Source: Pediococcus stilesii (GTDB lineage: Bacteria > Bacillota > Bacilli > Lactobacillales > Lactobacillaceae). Taken from it: DNA of 64,000 nucleotides. Made by a program: the position numbers and the translations under genes. Each line of letters starts with the position of its first letter. Position 1 is the stretch's first letter. The stretch spans positions 16,157-80,156 of the forward strand of contig NZ_JQBX01000011.1 of the NCBI RefSeq assembly GCF_001437075.1, in the 5' to 3' direction. Shown here one piece after another: positions 1 through 12,200 of this stretch. Under the pieces are notes generated by a model. That model was not told where the DNA came from and did no database searches. It was given only the letters and a program-made list of their open reading frames with translations.

Positions 1-1
1 C

Positions 2-283
2 CCAACAATTACAATTGCGATTGGGGTGGCAGCCCTTCTTAACGGACTTGCTCCACGTCTGAATTGGATTTCATGGGTTTACTTAGGCTATGGATTTTTT
101 GCGAGTTATTTGGGAAAATTAATTAAAATGCCCGATTGGTCAACAAAATTAAATGGTTTAGGATGGACGAATGAAGTTCCATTGCATTCAGTTAACTACA
201 CTAACGTCAGCGTGATGTTATTAATTACACTTGGGCTGATTATTATCGGAGCTTGGGGCTATCGACGCCGGGATTTAGATTAG
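2..283 (+). CDS. ABC-2 type exporter permease, C-terminal end (partial)
   Basis: The reading frame is open from the first bases of the window and ends in TAG at 281-283, so only the last 93 or so residues of a larger membrane protein are present. It shows a hydrophobic stretch, a Trp-rich loop (G-L-G-W-T-N-E-V), a last membrane helix and a C-terminal Y-R-R-R-D-L-D. The spacing of GW..V, last helix and the R-R-D-L end resembles the exporter permeases formerly called 'exporter of polyketide antibiotics' (COG3559). A TetR gene follows after 9 bases, the usual regulator-plus-exporter arrangement. The family call is an inference from the tail only; the ATPase partner would lie upstream, outside the window. 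Confidence 0.6.
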   Translation, partial: PTITIAIGVAALLNGLAPRLNWISWVYLGYGFFASYLGKLIKMPDWSTKLNGLGWTNEVPLHSVNYTNVSVMLLITLGLIIIGAWGYRRRDLD

Positions 284-292
284 GGGTTTGTC

Positions 293-922
293 ATGAATGA
301 AATTGTTAAAGATCCTCAAAAGATTGAGCGGATTTTAAACGCATCTTTGGATCGGTTTGCTAGTCAACGTTATCAAAGAACCAAAGTAGATGAGATCGCA
401 AGCGATGCAAATGTTTCGAAGGGAATTGTTTTTCGATACTTTAAAAATAAAGCTAATTTGTATCTTGAAACACTTAAATATTCTCTTGAAAATTTTAATG
501 GGAAAGTCGATTATAGTATTTGGTTGGACGCCAAAGATATGTCAGAAATGATTGTTCAAGCGACCGCGTATAAAATAAAGCTTCAATTAAAGTACCCGAG
601 AGAATTTAAGCTTCTACTAGATGCGTATGCAAATGCTAACGATTTTTCGAATAAATTTAATGCTAAAGTTCAACAGGTTTACGAAAAAAATTCGCAAACT
701 CCAACGGACTTGCTTCTTCCAGTTTTAAAGCGAATGAACCTACGAGAAGACGTCCAAATCGACGATGCACTTCGTATGATAAATGGCGTTATGCTTCAAA
801 TTGCGGAAGAAAGTAAGACTTTTATCCATGAACATCCACATGGTAGTTTAAAGGATATGAAGGAAATTATTGCACATGCAAAGACTTATATCGGTATTTT
901 TGAAAGAGGAATTCAAAAATAA
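293..922 (+). CDS. TetR/AcrR family transcriptional regulator
   Basis: A 209-aa protein with an N-terminal TetR helix-turn-helix at about residues 12-60: the conserved pattern T-K-V-D-E-I-A...A-N-V-S-K-G-I-V-F-R-Y-F-K-N-K is clear. The remaining 150 residues are helical and variable, as expected for the ligand-binding and dimer domain. ATG lies 9 bases after the exporter permease stop, so the two are very probably co-transcribed and the regulator likely controls the exporter in response to a toxic compound. The ligand cannot be told from the sequence. A strong hairpin terminator follows. Confidence 0.9.
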   Translation: MNEIVKDPQKIERILNASLDRFASQRYQRTKVDEIASDANVSKGIVFRYFKNKANLYLETLKYSLENFNGKVDYSIWLDAKDMSEMIVQATAYKIKLQLKYPREFKLLLDAYANANDFSNKFNAKVQQVYEKNSQTPTDLLLPVLKRMNLREDVQIDDALRMINGVMLQIAEESKTFIHEHPHGSLKDMKEIIAHAKTYIGIFERGIQK

Positions 923-931
923 TTTCCGATT

Positions 932-984
932 AGTGTTGTAACCAACCGCTCCATTTGGGGCCATGGCTACAACACTTTTTTTTA
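932..984 (+). terminator. Rho-independent terminator after tetR gene
   Basis: Nine-base perfect arms (agtgttgta at 932-940 and tacaacact at 968-976) enclose a 27-base loop region that can extend the stem further, followed by a run of T residues (976-983). It ends the exporter/TetR unit. Confidence 0.8.
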
Positions 985-1064
985 CTAATGGTTCATGTTT
1001 TGTTTCGCTTTAGGCAATATATGCGATAATGATATAGACAAATTGATATGCGGGAGGAATTATT

Positions 1065-1820
1065 TTGAAACTTATTTCTTGGAACGTAAATGGTTTAAGA
1101 GCAGCTGTTAAACATGGATTTATGGATACTTTTAATGAATTGGATGCGGATATTTTTTGTGTGCAAGAAACCAAACTACAAGAAGGACAAATTGAATTAG
1201 ATTTGCCCGGATATCACCAATATTGGAATTACGCTGAAAAAAAGGGGTATTCAGGAACGGCAATTTTTACAAAACAGGAGCCGTTATCTGTGAATTATGG
1301 GATGGGAATTCCAGAACATGATCAAGAAGGGCGACTAATTACGCTAGAATTTGATAATTTTTACATGATAACTTGTTATACACCTAATTCACAGCCTAAG
1401 CTAAAGCGTTTAGAGTACAGAATGAGCTGGGATGATGCTTTTCGAGAATACGTCGATCATTTAGCTAAAACCAAACCGGTTGTTTTTTGCGGTGACTTGA
1501 ACGTTGCCCATAATGAAATTGATTTAAAAAATGATAAAACTAACCATAAAAATGCGGGTTTTACCGATGAAGAACGAGAAAAGTTTACACAACTACTACA
1601 AAGTGGTTTTACAGATACATTTCGACACTTTTACCCAGATCAGGAAGGAATTTATTCGTGGTGGAGTTATCGGTTTAACGCACGAGCAAACAACGCTGGG
1701 TGGCGAATTGACTATTTTGTAAGCTCACAGGAATTGGATGGTCAATTAGAAGACGCTAAGATTCACACCGAAATTTTTGGTTCCGATCATTGTCCAGTTG
1801 AGTTAGACGTTGATTTATAG
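1065..1820 (+). CDS. exoA: Exodeoxyribonuclease III / AP endonuclease (ExoA)
   Basis: A 251-aa protein of the Xth/ExoA family, which cuts DNA at abasic sites and removes 3' blocking groups in base excision repair. Conserved elements are present in order: W-N-V-N-G-L-R-A at 6-13 (Asn metal ligand), Q-E-T-K with Glu35, Tyr105, G-D-L-N-V-A-H with Asp144 and Asn146, R-I-D-Y-F at 214-218, and the end motif S-D-H-C-P-V with catalytic His242. The start is TTG, preceded at 8 bases by gggagg (1052-1057). ligA follows 20 bases later, so the two repair genes look like one operon. Confidence 0.95.
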   Translation: MKLISWNVNGLRAAVKHGFMDTFNELDADIFCVQETKLQEGQIELDLPGYHQYWNYAEKKGYSGTAIFTKQEPLSVNYGMGIPEHDQEGRLITLEFDNFYMITCYTPNSQPKLKRLEYRMSWDDAFREYVDHLAKTKPVVFCGDLNVAHNEIDLKNDKTNHKNAGFTDEEREKFTQLLQSGFTDTFRHFYPDQEGIYSWWSYRFNARANNAGWRIDYFVSSQELDGQLEDAKIHTEIFGSDHCPVELDVDL

Positions 1821-1830
1821 GCATAAGTAG

Positions 1831-3869
<2,039 letters not shown>

Positions 3870-3870
<1 letters not shown>

Positions 3871-3896
3871 AAAAATGGGATTTAATCCCATTTTTT
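3870..3896. terminator. Bidirectional terminator between ligA and gtrA-like gene
   Basis: Eleven-base perfect arms (aaaaaatggga 3870-3880, tcccatttttt 3886-3896) around a 5-base loop, with A-tract and T-tract so it can work on both strands. The stop codon of the minus-strand GtrA gene (3882-3884) lies in the loop. Confidence 0.9.
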
Positions 3897-4301
3897 CTTG
3901 TCTTTAAAGACAACTAGTTTACTAAAAGCGTAATTTGAAATAATCACGATAATATTATCAATAATTTTAACAATGATATCGTTCCCATGAAGAAGCGACA
4001 CACCAACAAACATAATGATAATATCGAGAACCAGCGTTGCAGTACGCATGAGGAAGAAACGAATTGCTTCAGCAAATAATTCCTTACCAGTTTCAGTATG
4101 TGAATTAAAAACCCATAGTTTATTACTAATGTAGGCGACAAGAACGGAAGCAAACCACGCAATCACGTTACTAGTTTGATAGAATAGATGTAAGTTTTTT
4201 GATAAAATAGCAAAGACGACAATATTAACGAGGGTAGTTATCACGCCCCAAAAGAGATATGATAAAACAGGTTTGTATTTGTTGAAAAGTTGCTTAAGCA
4301 T
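3882..4301 (-). CDS. GtrA family membrane protein
   Basis: A 139-aa protein with four predicted membrane helices (about 12-32, 38-58, 82-104, 110-130), the size and layout of GtrA proteins, which are thought to help flip polyprenyl-phosphate-linked sugars across the membrane for addition to surface polymers. A Shine-Dalgarno ggag lies 8 bases before ATG. It is divergent from a DPM1-like glycosyltransferase at 4401, its expected functional partner. The last codons (K-K-K-W-D) are written in one arm of the shared terminator hairpin. Substrate sugar is unknown. Confidence 0.85.
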   Translation of the reverse strand: MLKQLFNKYKPVLSYLFWGVITTLVNIVVFAILSKNLHLFYQTSNVIAWFASVLVAYISNKLWVFNSHTETGKELFAEAIRFFLMRTATLVLDIIIMFVGVSLLHGNDIIVKIIDNIIVIISNYAFSKLVVFKDKKKWD

Positions 4302-4400
4302 AAATTCATCTCCGAATTAATTGTAAAGTTAACTTATTAAGTAAAACACGAATTTCAGAAAAAGGAAAGATTGTTTAGGAGTTTAGATAGGTGAAGCAGG

Positions 4401-5327
4401 TTGAAAAAGTTATCAGTAATCGTTCCAGCATATAATGAAGAAGAAACAGTAGAGATTTTTTATAATGAATTTGCAAAAGTTGAACGGCAAATGGACGTTG
4501 AATCAGAATTGATTTTTATCGATGATGGTTCAAAGGATAATACGCTGGCCGAATTAAAAAAATTGCAAGAGTTACATAGCGAGGTTCATTACATCAGTTT
4601 TTCACGAAACTTTGGGAAAGAAGCAGCATTGTATGCTGGACTTCAAAAAGCCGATGGAGACTACGTAGCAGTAATGGATGTCGATTTACAAGATCCACCA
4701 GAATTATTACCAAAAATGGTTGGAATTGTTGAAAAGGGTGAGTATGATGCCGTAGCTACTCGGCGTCAAGATCGCGACGGTGAGAGTAAGGTTCGCTCGT
4801 TTTTTGCCCGTAAGTTTTATAAATGGATTAATAAAGTCAGCTCACTAGAGTTAGTTGATGGTGCCCGTGATTTTCGTGTAATGACACGGCAAATGGTCGA
4901 TAATATCCTATCAATGCAAGAACGCGAGCGTTTTAGCAAGGGACTATTTAACTGGGTCGGATTTAACACATACTATATTTCTTACGAAAATCGTGAACGA
5001 GTGGCTGGTAGTACCTCGTGGTCATTCTGGGGATTATTAAAGTATGCCATTGAAGGCTTTATTTCATTTTCAACCGCGCCACTAGCGTTTGTCACTTCAG
5101 CGGGAGTCGCAACATGTCTGTTAGCAATACTGGGAGCAATCATTGTTGTCGTTCGAGCCATGATTTTCCCTGGCACCTCGGCTTTTGGCTGGCCATCTTT
5201 AGCAGTAATTATTTTATTTTTCAGTGGTGTGCAATTGCTAAGCCTTGGAATTATCGGACGCTACATTGCCGAAATTTATTTAGAGGTTAAGAAGCGGCCG
5301 GTGTATATTGTGAAGGAAGAAAAATAG
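4401..5327 (+). CDS. Polyprenyl-phosphate glycosyltransferase, GT2 (GtrB/CsbB/DPM1-like)
   Basis: A 308-aa family 2 glycosyltransferase expected to load a sugar from a nucleotide sugar onto undecaprenyl phosphate at the inner membrane face. The GT-A domain has V-P-A-Y-N-E-E (8-14), D-D-G-S (41-44) and the metal-binding D-V-D (93-95) within M-D-V-D-L-Q-D-P-P, followed by a conserved Q-E-R-E-R-F region and two C-terminal membrane helices (about 228-258 and 264-294). Start is TTG with aggtga 6 bases upstream. Together with GtrA (divergent) and the GT-C-like membrane protein at 5391-6893 it completes a three-component glycosylation set. Confidence 0.92.
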   Translation: MKKLSVIVPAYNEEETVEIFYNEFAKVERQMDVESELIFIDDGSKDNTLAELKKLQELHSEVHYISFSRNFGKEAALYAGLQKADGDYVAVMDVDLQDPPELLPKMVGIVEKGEYDAVATRRQDRDGESKVRSFFARKFYKWINKVSSLELVDGARDFRVMTRQMVDNILSMQERERFSKGLFNWVGFNTYYISYENRERVAGSTSWSFWGLLKYAIEGFISFSTAPLAFVTSAGVATCLLAILGAIIVVVRAMIFPGTSAFGWPSLAVIILFFSGVQLLSLGIIGRYIAEIYLEVKKRPVYIVKEEK

Positions 5328-5369
5328 AGGGCTTGGTAAAGTAATCCTTTACCAAGTCCTCTATTTTTT
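5325..5369. terminator. Strong bidirectional terminator
   Basis: A 17-bp stem (5325-5341 with 5347-5363; one G-T wobble) with a 5-base loop and a T-rich tail. It begins at the stop codon of the GT2 gene and separates it from the convergent DUF6056-like gene. Confidence 0.92.
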
Positions 5370-5390
5370 AATTTTAGTAAAACTATTTTC

Positions 5391-6893
5391 CTATTTAATG
5401 AACTTATCTTTATTCCATTTATCAAAAGATACAAAAACCAATTTTTGTTTATTGGAGATATGCATACGTTTTTTATACATTGAATATTGAAATCTTGATG
5501 GAGAAGGTGAACTATCCCAAACAAATTGTTCAAAAGGAAGTTTTCTGACATATATGGTACTCTCTTTTTTTGCGAGTTGTTGGCGAATAACTTGAGCACG
5601 GGAGTGATAGACATAGCCGTTTAATCCCATGATGGAAAGTATAAATATCATCGAGAATATGCCATAAAAATTGACGATATGAATTGCCTCACGAGAGGGA
5701 TTGCTAGCAAAAATTACGTTCACAGTATCTAAAGTCGCAATAATAATGAATGCGATGGTATTAAATGCACATCGCGGTCCATAGGGCGTGATTGCGACGA
5801 AAGGAGCAGATAATAGTACTGCAGATACAATATAAAACCCAAGTCGTTTATTTAGTCCATCATTTTGAATGAAAAACACTACTGAAATAATTAACGCCAG
5901 TACATAAATGATGCTGAAAATAGCAAGTAGTTGATTAATTGTTGTCGTATTGAAATTTGAAGATGGAAATAGATTACGAATAAAAGCAGCAAAGAGAGAA
6001 TAACTTAATAACGTAAAACTGGTGAGCCATTTTAAAATTGTATTTCCAAAATCATTTCTGTACATTAATACAATCAAAGAGATGCTCAGGACCAATAACA
6101 AAAGCCCATTTTGCTGGAACACATACTTTGCCATCTGATTTGTGTACATATTAATGGCTTGGTGAATTAATCCATTGTCGGCGGTGTGTCTAAATGAATC
6201 TTGTCCAGTAAAAATTCTAATGTAAACAGGGTTAAGAAACATGACAGCACTACCAATTACGAGACCTAAGATGTAAGAGCAATTAAGTAATAATTTTTTA
6301 CGATTTTTGTTTAAATAAAATATAGATCCTAAAGCGAGACACCATAGGTAAAAGGTGACATGTTCAATTACCAGAGCAGATAGTAAGCCCAACATGAAGA
6401 GCCCAAAGTAATATACGGGATTAGACTTTGCGTTTTCCTTAAAATCCTTAACAAGCCAGTATATATAAATAAAAATTAAAAGCATTCCAAATATGTAGTT
6501 AATAAATCCGGCAAACCAGCCAAATGATTGAGAGAAAACCTGTGTGGAGATGGTTAAATACAGTCCCGTAGCGAATAGGAAATGCCAACTAGTAGCTTTT
6601 TTATTAGGAATAGTGATTTTGACTGATAAATAGACCAGTAACGTATTTACGAGGGCATATATTGGGATTCTCATGTAAGACAATCTAGTAATAAGTATCT
6701 CTAAGGTATTACTAAATAACCTCCCGTTATAACCCACGAATCCGGTTGTTAGACGACGAATGCCAATTTGCGATCCCCAAGTCCAATCATCACCAGTTAA
6801 TGGGACAACTGTGCCTAGACAAAGGAAAAAAATTAAAATTATAATTAACGTCCAAGCCGATTTATAATAGTCGTCGCGTTTTTCTAAGTCCAA
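5391..6893 (-). CDS. Multi-span membrane protein, DUF6056-like (putative GT-C glycosyltransferase)
   Basis: A 500-aa protein with about 11-12 membrane helices. The first extracellular loop carries G-D-D-W-T-W-G-S near residues 34-41, followed by Y-N-G-R-L-F-S-N; paired acidic residues in the first loop are typical of GT-C enzymes that use lipid-linked sugars, and the pattern matches my memory of DUF6056 proteins. Position beside GtrA and the GT2 enzyme suggests it transfers the flipped sugar to a wall polymer outside the cell. Start is TTG with aaaggag 11 bases upstream, a slightly long gap. Function is inferred from architecture and neighbours. Confidence 0.75.
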   Translation of the reverse strand: MDLEKRDDYYKSAWTLIIILIFFLCLGTVVPLTGDDWTWGSQIGIRRLTTGFVGYNGRLFSNTLEILITRLSYMRIPIYALVNTLLVYLSVKITIPNKKATSWHFLFATGLYLTISTQVFSQSFGWFAGFINYIFGMLLIFIYIYWLVKDFKENAKSNPVYYFGLFMLGLLSALVIEHVTFYLWCLALGSIFYLNKNRKKLLLNCSYILGLVIGSAVMFLNPVYIRIFTGQDSFRHTADNGLIHQAINMYTNQMAKYVFQQNGLLLLVLSISLIVLMYRNDFGNTILKWLTSFTLLSYSLFAAFIRNLFPSSNFNTTTINQLLAIFSIIYVLALIISVVFFIQNDGLNKRLGFYIVSAVLLSAPFVAITPYGPRCAFNTIAFIIIATLDTVNVIFASNPSREAIHIVNFYGIFSMIFILSIMGLNGYVYHSRAQVIRQQLAKKESTIYVRKLPFEQFVWDSSPSPSRFQYSMYKKRMHISNKQKLVFVSFDKWNKDKFIK

Positions 6894-7012
6894 TATAAAT
6901 ACACTCCTTTAAAATATGGAACTATCATTAAAAAATATTCACAATAATGTATTATAATATATGATGTTGTTTTTTTATATCTTTATATTATTAATACATA
7001 TTTTTAAGTAGA

Positions 7013-7041
7013 TTGACGTTTACACAGAATGTGATTATACT
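7013..7041 (+). promoter_or_regulatory. Sigma-A promoter of tagGH
   Basis: TTGACG (7013-7018), 17-base spacer, TATACT (7036-7041), upstream of tagG in a very AT-rich region. Confidence 0.7.
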
Positions 7042-7085
7042 GTTGCAAGCGTCATGATTCATTTTAAAGGAGTAACAGTTAAAAT

Positions 7086-7901
7086 ATGAATACAATGTTT
7101 AAAATAATTGGCGATCAATTTGCTAACTTTAAAATTATTCGTCGAATGGCAAAATATGATGATCGTGCCACCTATCAAAGTCATTACTTGGGATTAACGT
7201 GGGAGTTCTTGAACCCACTAATCCAAATAGGAATTTATTATTTAGTATTTGGGGTTGCGTTAAAGCGTGGAGATCCTATGCCCGGGATCCCATATTTACC
7301 CTGGATGGTAACCGGAATTGCTCCTTGGTTATACATGAATAAAACCACTCTAGATGCTTCAAAGAGCGTGTACCAACAAGTTGGATTAGTTTCAAAAATG
7401 AAATTTCCAATCAATGTGTTGCCGTCAATTAAAATTATGGGAAATTTATATAGTTTCTGGACGATGATGGCCTTTGCTGTATTTTTAATGTTTTTAAACC
7501 ACATTTGGCCGACGATATCATGGATTCAGTTTATTTATTACTTTATCTGTATGATAGCACTGATGTATTCTTTAGGAATTTTTAACTCCACAGTAAGTGT
7601 ATTAGTTCGAGATTGGCAAATTGCACTTCAATCAGTACTAAGAATGTTATTTTATATGAGTGGTGTATTGTTTAATTTTGTTACTTCGAATTTTCCTCCG
7701 GTATTAGTACGTGTTTTAGAGGTCAATCCTTTTTACTATATTATTAACGGAATGCGGGAATCATTACTTTCGAAAGGGTGGGTATGGCAACAACCCAATT
7801 TAAATTTAACGATTACATTTTGGCTTTTTGTATTCATCATGATGACAATTGGAAGTTATTTGCATAATAAATTCCGTGCAAATTTTGTTGATTTAATTTA
7901 A
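7086..7901 (+). CDS. tagG: Teichoic acid ABC transporter permease TagG
   Basis: A 271-aa ABC-2 permease with six predicted helices that exports wall teichoic acid linked to undecaprenyl pyrophosphate. The N-terminal cytoplasmic stretch with R-R-M-A-K-Y-D-D and Y-L-G-L-T-W-E-F-L-N-P-L is the family hallmark (TagG/Wzm type), as is the late N-P-F-Y-Y-I-I-N-G-M-R motif. The spacing from aaaggag (7066-7072) to ATG is long, about 13 bases, but no nearer start is seen. tagH follows 15 bases later; both are expected to form one complex and one operon. Confidence 0.92.
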   Translation: MNTMFKIIGDQFANFKIIRRMAKYDDRATYQSHYLGLTWEFLNPLIQIGIYYLVFGVALKRGDPMPGIPYLPWMVTGIAPWLYMNKTTLDASKSVYQQVGLVSKMKFPINVLPSIKIMGNLYSFWTMMAFAVFLMFLNHIWPTISWIQFIYYFICMIALMYSLGIFNSTVSVLVRDWQIALQSVLRMLFYMSGVLFNFVTSNFPPVLVRVLEVNPFYYIINGMRESLLSKGWVWQQPNLNLTITFWLFVFIMMTIGSYLHNKFRANFVDLI

Positions 7902-7916
7902 TCGAGGATTTTAAAA

Positions 7917-8978
7917 ATGGATAATTCATATAAAATAAAATTAGAGAATGTTACAAAAGAGTATGATCTTTTTAGAACTAAGAGTGATAAATTAAAAAAT
8001 TTTTTTAACATTGGTAAAGTTGATGTCCCACATTTTTGGTCGCTCAAAGGCATTAGTCTGGCTATCAAACCCGGTGAAACTTTTGGGATTATAGGGGTTA
8101 ATGGATCTGGAAAATCGACCATTTCAAATATTATTTCTGGAATTATTCCTCAAACCACTGGAACTGTGGATGTTAGAGGAGATACGTCAATTATTGCAAT
8201 TGGAGCGGGATTAAAGAAGAATTTAACAGGAGCCGAAAATATTCGTTTAAAAGGATTAATGCAAGGACTAACAATTAAGGAAATTGATGATGTCCGAGAT
8301 TCAATTATCGATTTTGCGGATATAGGAACGTTTATTAATCAGCCCGTTAAAGATTATTCTAGTGGAATGCGTTCACGTTTAGGTTTTGCCATAGCAGTGC
8401 ACATTAATCCTGACATTATGATAATTGACGAGGCGTTATCCGTTGGAGATGATACTTTCTATCAAAAATGTGTGGATAAAATCATGGAATTTAAAAAGCA
8501 AGGTAAGACGATTTTATTTGTTAGTCATTCTCTAAGTCAGGTGAAAATGATTTGTGATCGAGTTGCTTGGATGCATTTTGGAGAGTTACGAGAAGTGGGT
8601 GATACTGATGAAGTTATATCGCATTATCGCCAATTCTCTAGTAGTTTTAAGAAAAAAACTGCTAAAGAACGAAAAAAATATCAACAAGATAAGAAACGAC
8701 AACAAATTGAATTTAGTATTGATGGATATCAACAATCATTGATTAACGATCAGGTTGAAGTTGGCGTGGAAGTTAAACAAGCCGAAAAAAATATACAAAA
8801 ACGAATGTATGGGCAGGTATTGCCTGATAAAATGTCAATAGCGACAAGGATGGTTGTTATTATCGCTATTTTGGCCTTCATATTTTTTGCAATGGTTAAT
8901 GTGTCGGGACATTCTATAACAAAGTCCTTAGAGAGTCCTTCTACCTTGATTCATCCGGTTCAACATAAAGTACGATAA
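7917..8978 (+). CDS. tagH: Teichoic acid ABC transporter ATP-binding protein TagH
   Basis: The energising subunit of the TagGH exporter, 353 aa. The ATPase domain (1-245) has Walker A G-V-N-G-S-G-K-S-T (60-68), signature Y-S-S-G-M (147-151), Walker B I-M-I-I-D-E-A (167-173) and switch His204. After a highly charged linker (245-305) a single membrane helix (about 310-328) and a 25-residue extracellular tail follow. Bacillus TagH has a much longer extracellular C-terminal part; here it is nearly absent. Gagg (7903-7907) precedes ATG. Convergent terminator follows. Confidence 0.93.
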   Translation: MDNSYKIKLENVTKEYDLFRTKSDKLKNFFNIGKVDVPHFWSLKGISLAIKPGETFGIIGVNGSGKSTISNIISGIIPQTTGTVDVRGDTSIIAIGAGLKKNLTGAENIRLKGLMQGLTIKEIDDVRDSIIDFADIGTFINQPVKDYSSGMRSRLGFAIAVHINPDIMIIDEALSVGDDTFYQKCVDKIMEFKKQGKTILFVSHSLSQVKMICDRVAWMHFGELREVGDTDEVISHYRQFSSSFKKKTAKERKKYQQDKKRQQIEFSIDGYQQSLINDQVEVGVEVKQAEKNIQKRMYGQVLPDKMSIATRMVVIIAILAFIFFAMVNVSGHSITKSLESPSTLIHPVQHKVR

Positions 8979-9040
8979 AAAGATGCTGAAAAATGTTTAA
9001 CCTTGTAAATAAAATAACATAGAACTTTAATCTCATACTT

Positions 9041-9085
9041 AAATAGCTTTACTCCGATATTTATCAGGAGTAAAGCTATTTTTAT
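9041..9085 (+). terminator. Terminator of tagGH
   Basis: A 15-bp perfect stem (aaatagctttactcc 9041-9055; its complement 9067-9081) with an 11-base loop and a T-run. Confidence 0.88.
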
Positions 9086-9130
9086 GCCGAAATTCTGTTA
9101 ACTTATTGCAAACGTTTAATTTTTGAAGTA

Positions 9131-9195
9131 TAAAAAAATCCCTCCATGATCAGCCAGAAGAATTAAGTGTTTCGTCTGCTGATAATAGAAGGATT
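9131..9195 (-). terminator. Terminator of the TagF-like gene (minus strand)
   Basis: On the minus strand two nested stems, aatcc/ggatt (9137-9141 with 9191-9195) and atcagc/gctgat (9149-9154 with 9178-9183), precede a run of seven T residues (plus-strand A-tract 9132-9138). Confidence 0.65.
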
Positions 9196-9236
9196 AACAT
9201 AAAGTAATTTATGAATTTAGGTGTTTTTTAAACTTG

Positions 9237-12200
9237 TTACTTAAAGAAATCTTTATAAACGGTCTCCGCAGTGTTGGGTCCATCAAAAGGAATAAATTTA
9301 TTCTGGAAATCTTTATACAGAGCACCATAGGTATCCCAATAAGTTTCGTTATTCGCAATGGCATTTAACAGTTCATCCGAAGTTTTAACGATCGGACCAG
9401 GAACCTCTTTTTCAAAGTCAAAATAAACGCCCCTTAAATCGAGATATTTTTCTAGATCGTAGGTGAAGAAATACATTGGACGATTAACGTTGAGGTAATC
9501 AAACATAACGGATGAATAATCTGTGACCAGCATATCACTTGCCAGCATTAATTCTTGGATATTTGGGTACGTAGAGACGTTAATAATATTGTGTTGCATT
9601 TCAGCCGGGATTGATAATTTAGAAGCAACGATCACGTGCTGACGCATTAAAAGGACATAATTATCGCCAAGTTTCTTTTCAAATTGCTCAAAGTCAATCT
9701 CATTTTCCATGACAAATTTTTTGCCACTTTTTTCATAGTCTCTAAATGTTGGAGCGTACAAAATCACTTTTTTATCAGCAGGAATACCCAAATCTTTTCG
9801 AACGTGCTCACGAATATTATTTGAATCGGAGCTGTAAAAAACATCATTTCTTGGATAACCCTTTTCAATAACGGAACCATCATATTGAAATGCAGATCGA
9901 AATGCACTAGTAGCATATGGAGAAGGAGAAACAAGCTTACTCCATTGATCTTTGGCATGCGTAACTCTCTTTAAGTAAGAATCATCGCGCCCCTCAATAA
10001 TGGTTTGATCATGTTGCATTTTTTTCAAGGGCGTACCATGCCAAGTTTGAAGGTATGATATTTCCTTGCGCTTGGTTATATAAGTGGGAAAATTTTGATT
10101 ATTTACCCAATATTTACTTGTTGCAAGATATTTATAATATTCAAAAGAAAGACGTTTGATGACTTTAGTATCGGGGTTCGCTTTCAATGGCATGTTATTA
10201 TTGGAAACCCAAATGTACTCATAAGGTTCATTATTTTCTACCATCTTTTCGTAGATAGCCCGTGGACTGTCCTCGAAACGTTTTCCAAGACTACTTTCAA
10301 ATAAAATTTGATTTTCTTTAACGGGTAAAGTGTGTGACCAGATCCAATATAATTTTTTCATAGTTGGGAAGTAGTGTTTACTTCTCCTAAATCGGCGTTT
10401 TATTCTTAAATAAAGTGGGTCATCCTGTACTTTTTGTTTTAAAGTTTTATTTTTAAGGTTGACTATAGCCTTGTAAATCCTCTCGCTTGAATGAGTGTCT
10501 CGATTAGCAATGAAGGAATCTGCCTTTGTAACGTATTCGGGTTCCATAGAGAAATTGTTTGCGGCAGAGTTATTTAGTTCATTAAATAGGTTATCAAGGT
10601 TATCAACAATTGGACCAGGTAATTCATTGTCTAAATCAAGGTGGGAAGGATACTTACCCAAAAAACGATTTCGATCAAATTGATAATATAAAACGGGTTT
10701 GTGTAGAAAACTAAAATCAAAGGCCACGCTCGAATAATCAGTAAGCATCATCATACTTTCCTTGATTAAAGCCTGGACGTCAACCTTACCTTGATTTATT
10801 AATGTTGCCGGAACGTCTTTAAAATAGTCGATATAATCTTGCATGTTCGGGTGTAGACAAAAAATAATTTTGAGATTGTTTTTTTCACTAAATGCTTTTA
10901 ATCGTGGATCAAATAACAAAGCGCGATACCTTTCTAAATATTCACTTTGTTCGAATTGCTCTGCGTTCGTAATCCAATCTCGCCAAGTAGGAATGATTAA
11001 TAATTGACGCTTTACTTTAATGTCATTTTTAAATAAGGTGTCAAATCGGGCCAGACCGGTGACTGCAACCTCCGATTTGGAATAGCCAAGGTCAGTCATC
11101 GCAATTCCTTTTTCTTTTGGAGAACTAGTTATAAATAAATCTGTGTAGAATTCATTGACCGATTTAGCATAAATTGGGGCTATATTCTTGGTTCCAAACA
11201 CACCATGTTGTAAAAAAATCTTTTTTGCTTTGATGTGTTTAATATACTCTTTGCTTCTAATTGGATAAAGAGAGTCTGGATGGTGAGTTCCACAAATGTA
11301 TTTTGCTTGGATAACTTTCTCAAAATGCTCTTTAGAGTTAAAAAAGATTACATGACCTAAGGGATCAACGTTACGTCTCTCAATTGAATTCTTACGTATC
11401 ACATAGTAGGCATTAATCTCTGGGTGATTTTCCCGAAGATACTTGAAAAAATGGTATCCATTGTCTTGTGCTTTATACGAACGCTCTCCGATAATCCAAA
11501 TATCTTTTTCTTCTCCAGATTTTGCAACGCTGTTCCAATTGTTTTTATTTGATCGAAAATAATCATAAGCCTCTTTGTCGTATACATTGAACGTAAACGA
11601 CAAATTTGTAGCCTTGAGAGTGAAATAAGGAACCAGGGAGTACCATTGGTTATTTTGTGAATCAAATGAAGCCAATTCACCCTTCATAAAATAATCGACT
11701 AGAAATTTTGGATTTCCCACTCTAAAAGTAGATGAAGAATCATTTTGATTTAAATTAACAACAAAGAAAAGATCTAAACTAAGTTCCTCTGTTTGCTTAA
11801 GATTTTTTAGATAATCTAAGACGTAATCCATTTGTATAAAGACTTCATATTCATAGCGAAAAGATTTATTACTTTTAATCGGTGCTGATTTAATTTTTAC
11901 GGGAAAAGATATTTTTTGTTTACCGCCGCGTTCAATCATTTCAACGTGACAATCCAGTAAACTAAAGTAATTTAATTTGATCTCTCCCTTGATTTTCATT
12001 TCTTTTTCATGAATATCAAGTTTTGTTATCATTCGATGGCGCAAGTACTGTGAAGGCCTAACTTCTTGATCGATTAGAATCGCTAAAGCATTTTTTTTAG
12101 TTACGTATACATTTAAAAAATGTAAATTGGCACTATCGTAAACCTTATGGAAATTATCTAGAGACCATTTCTTTTTAAAAGGAACTCTTAAAGACGTATG

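Noticed and set aside
5276..5614. 112-aa minus-strand frame across the terminator near 5.3 kb
   Set aside because: Overlaps the real DUF6056-like gene in another frame and crosses a strong terminator.
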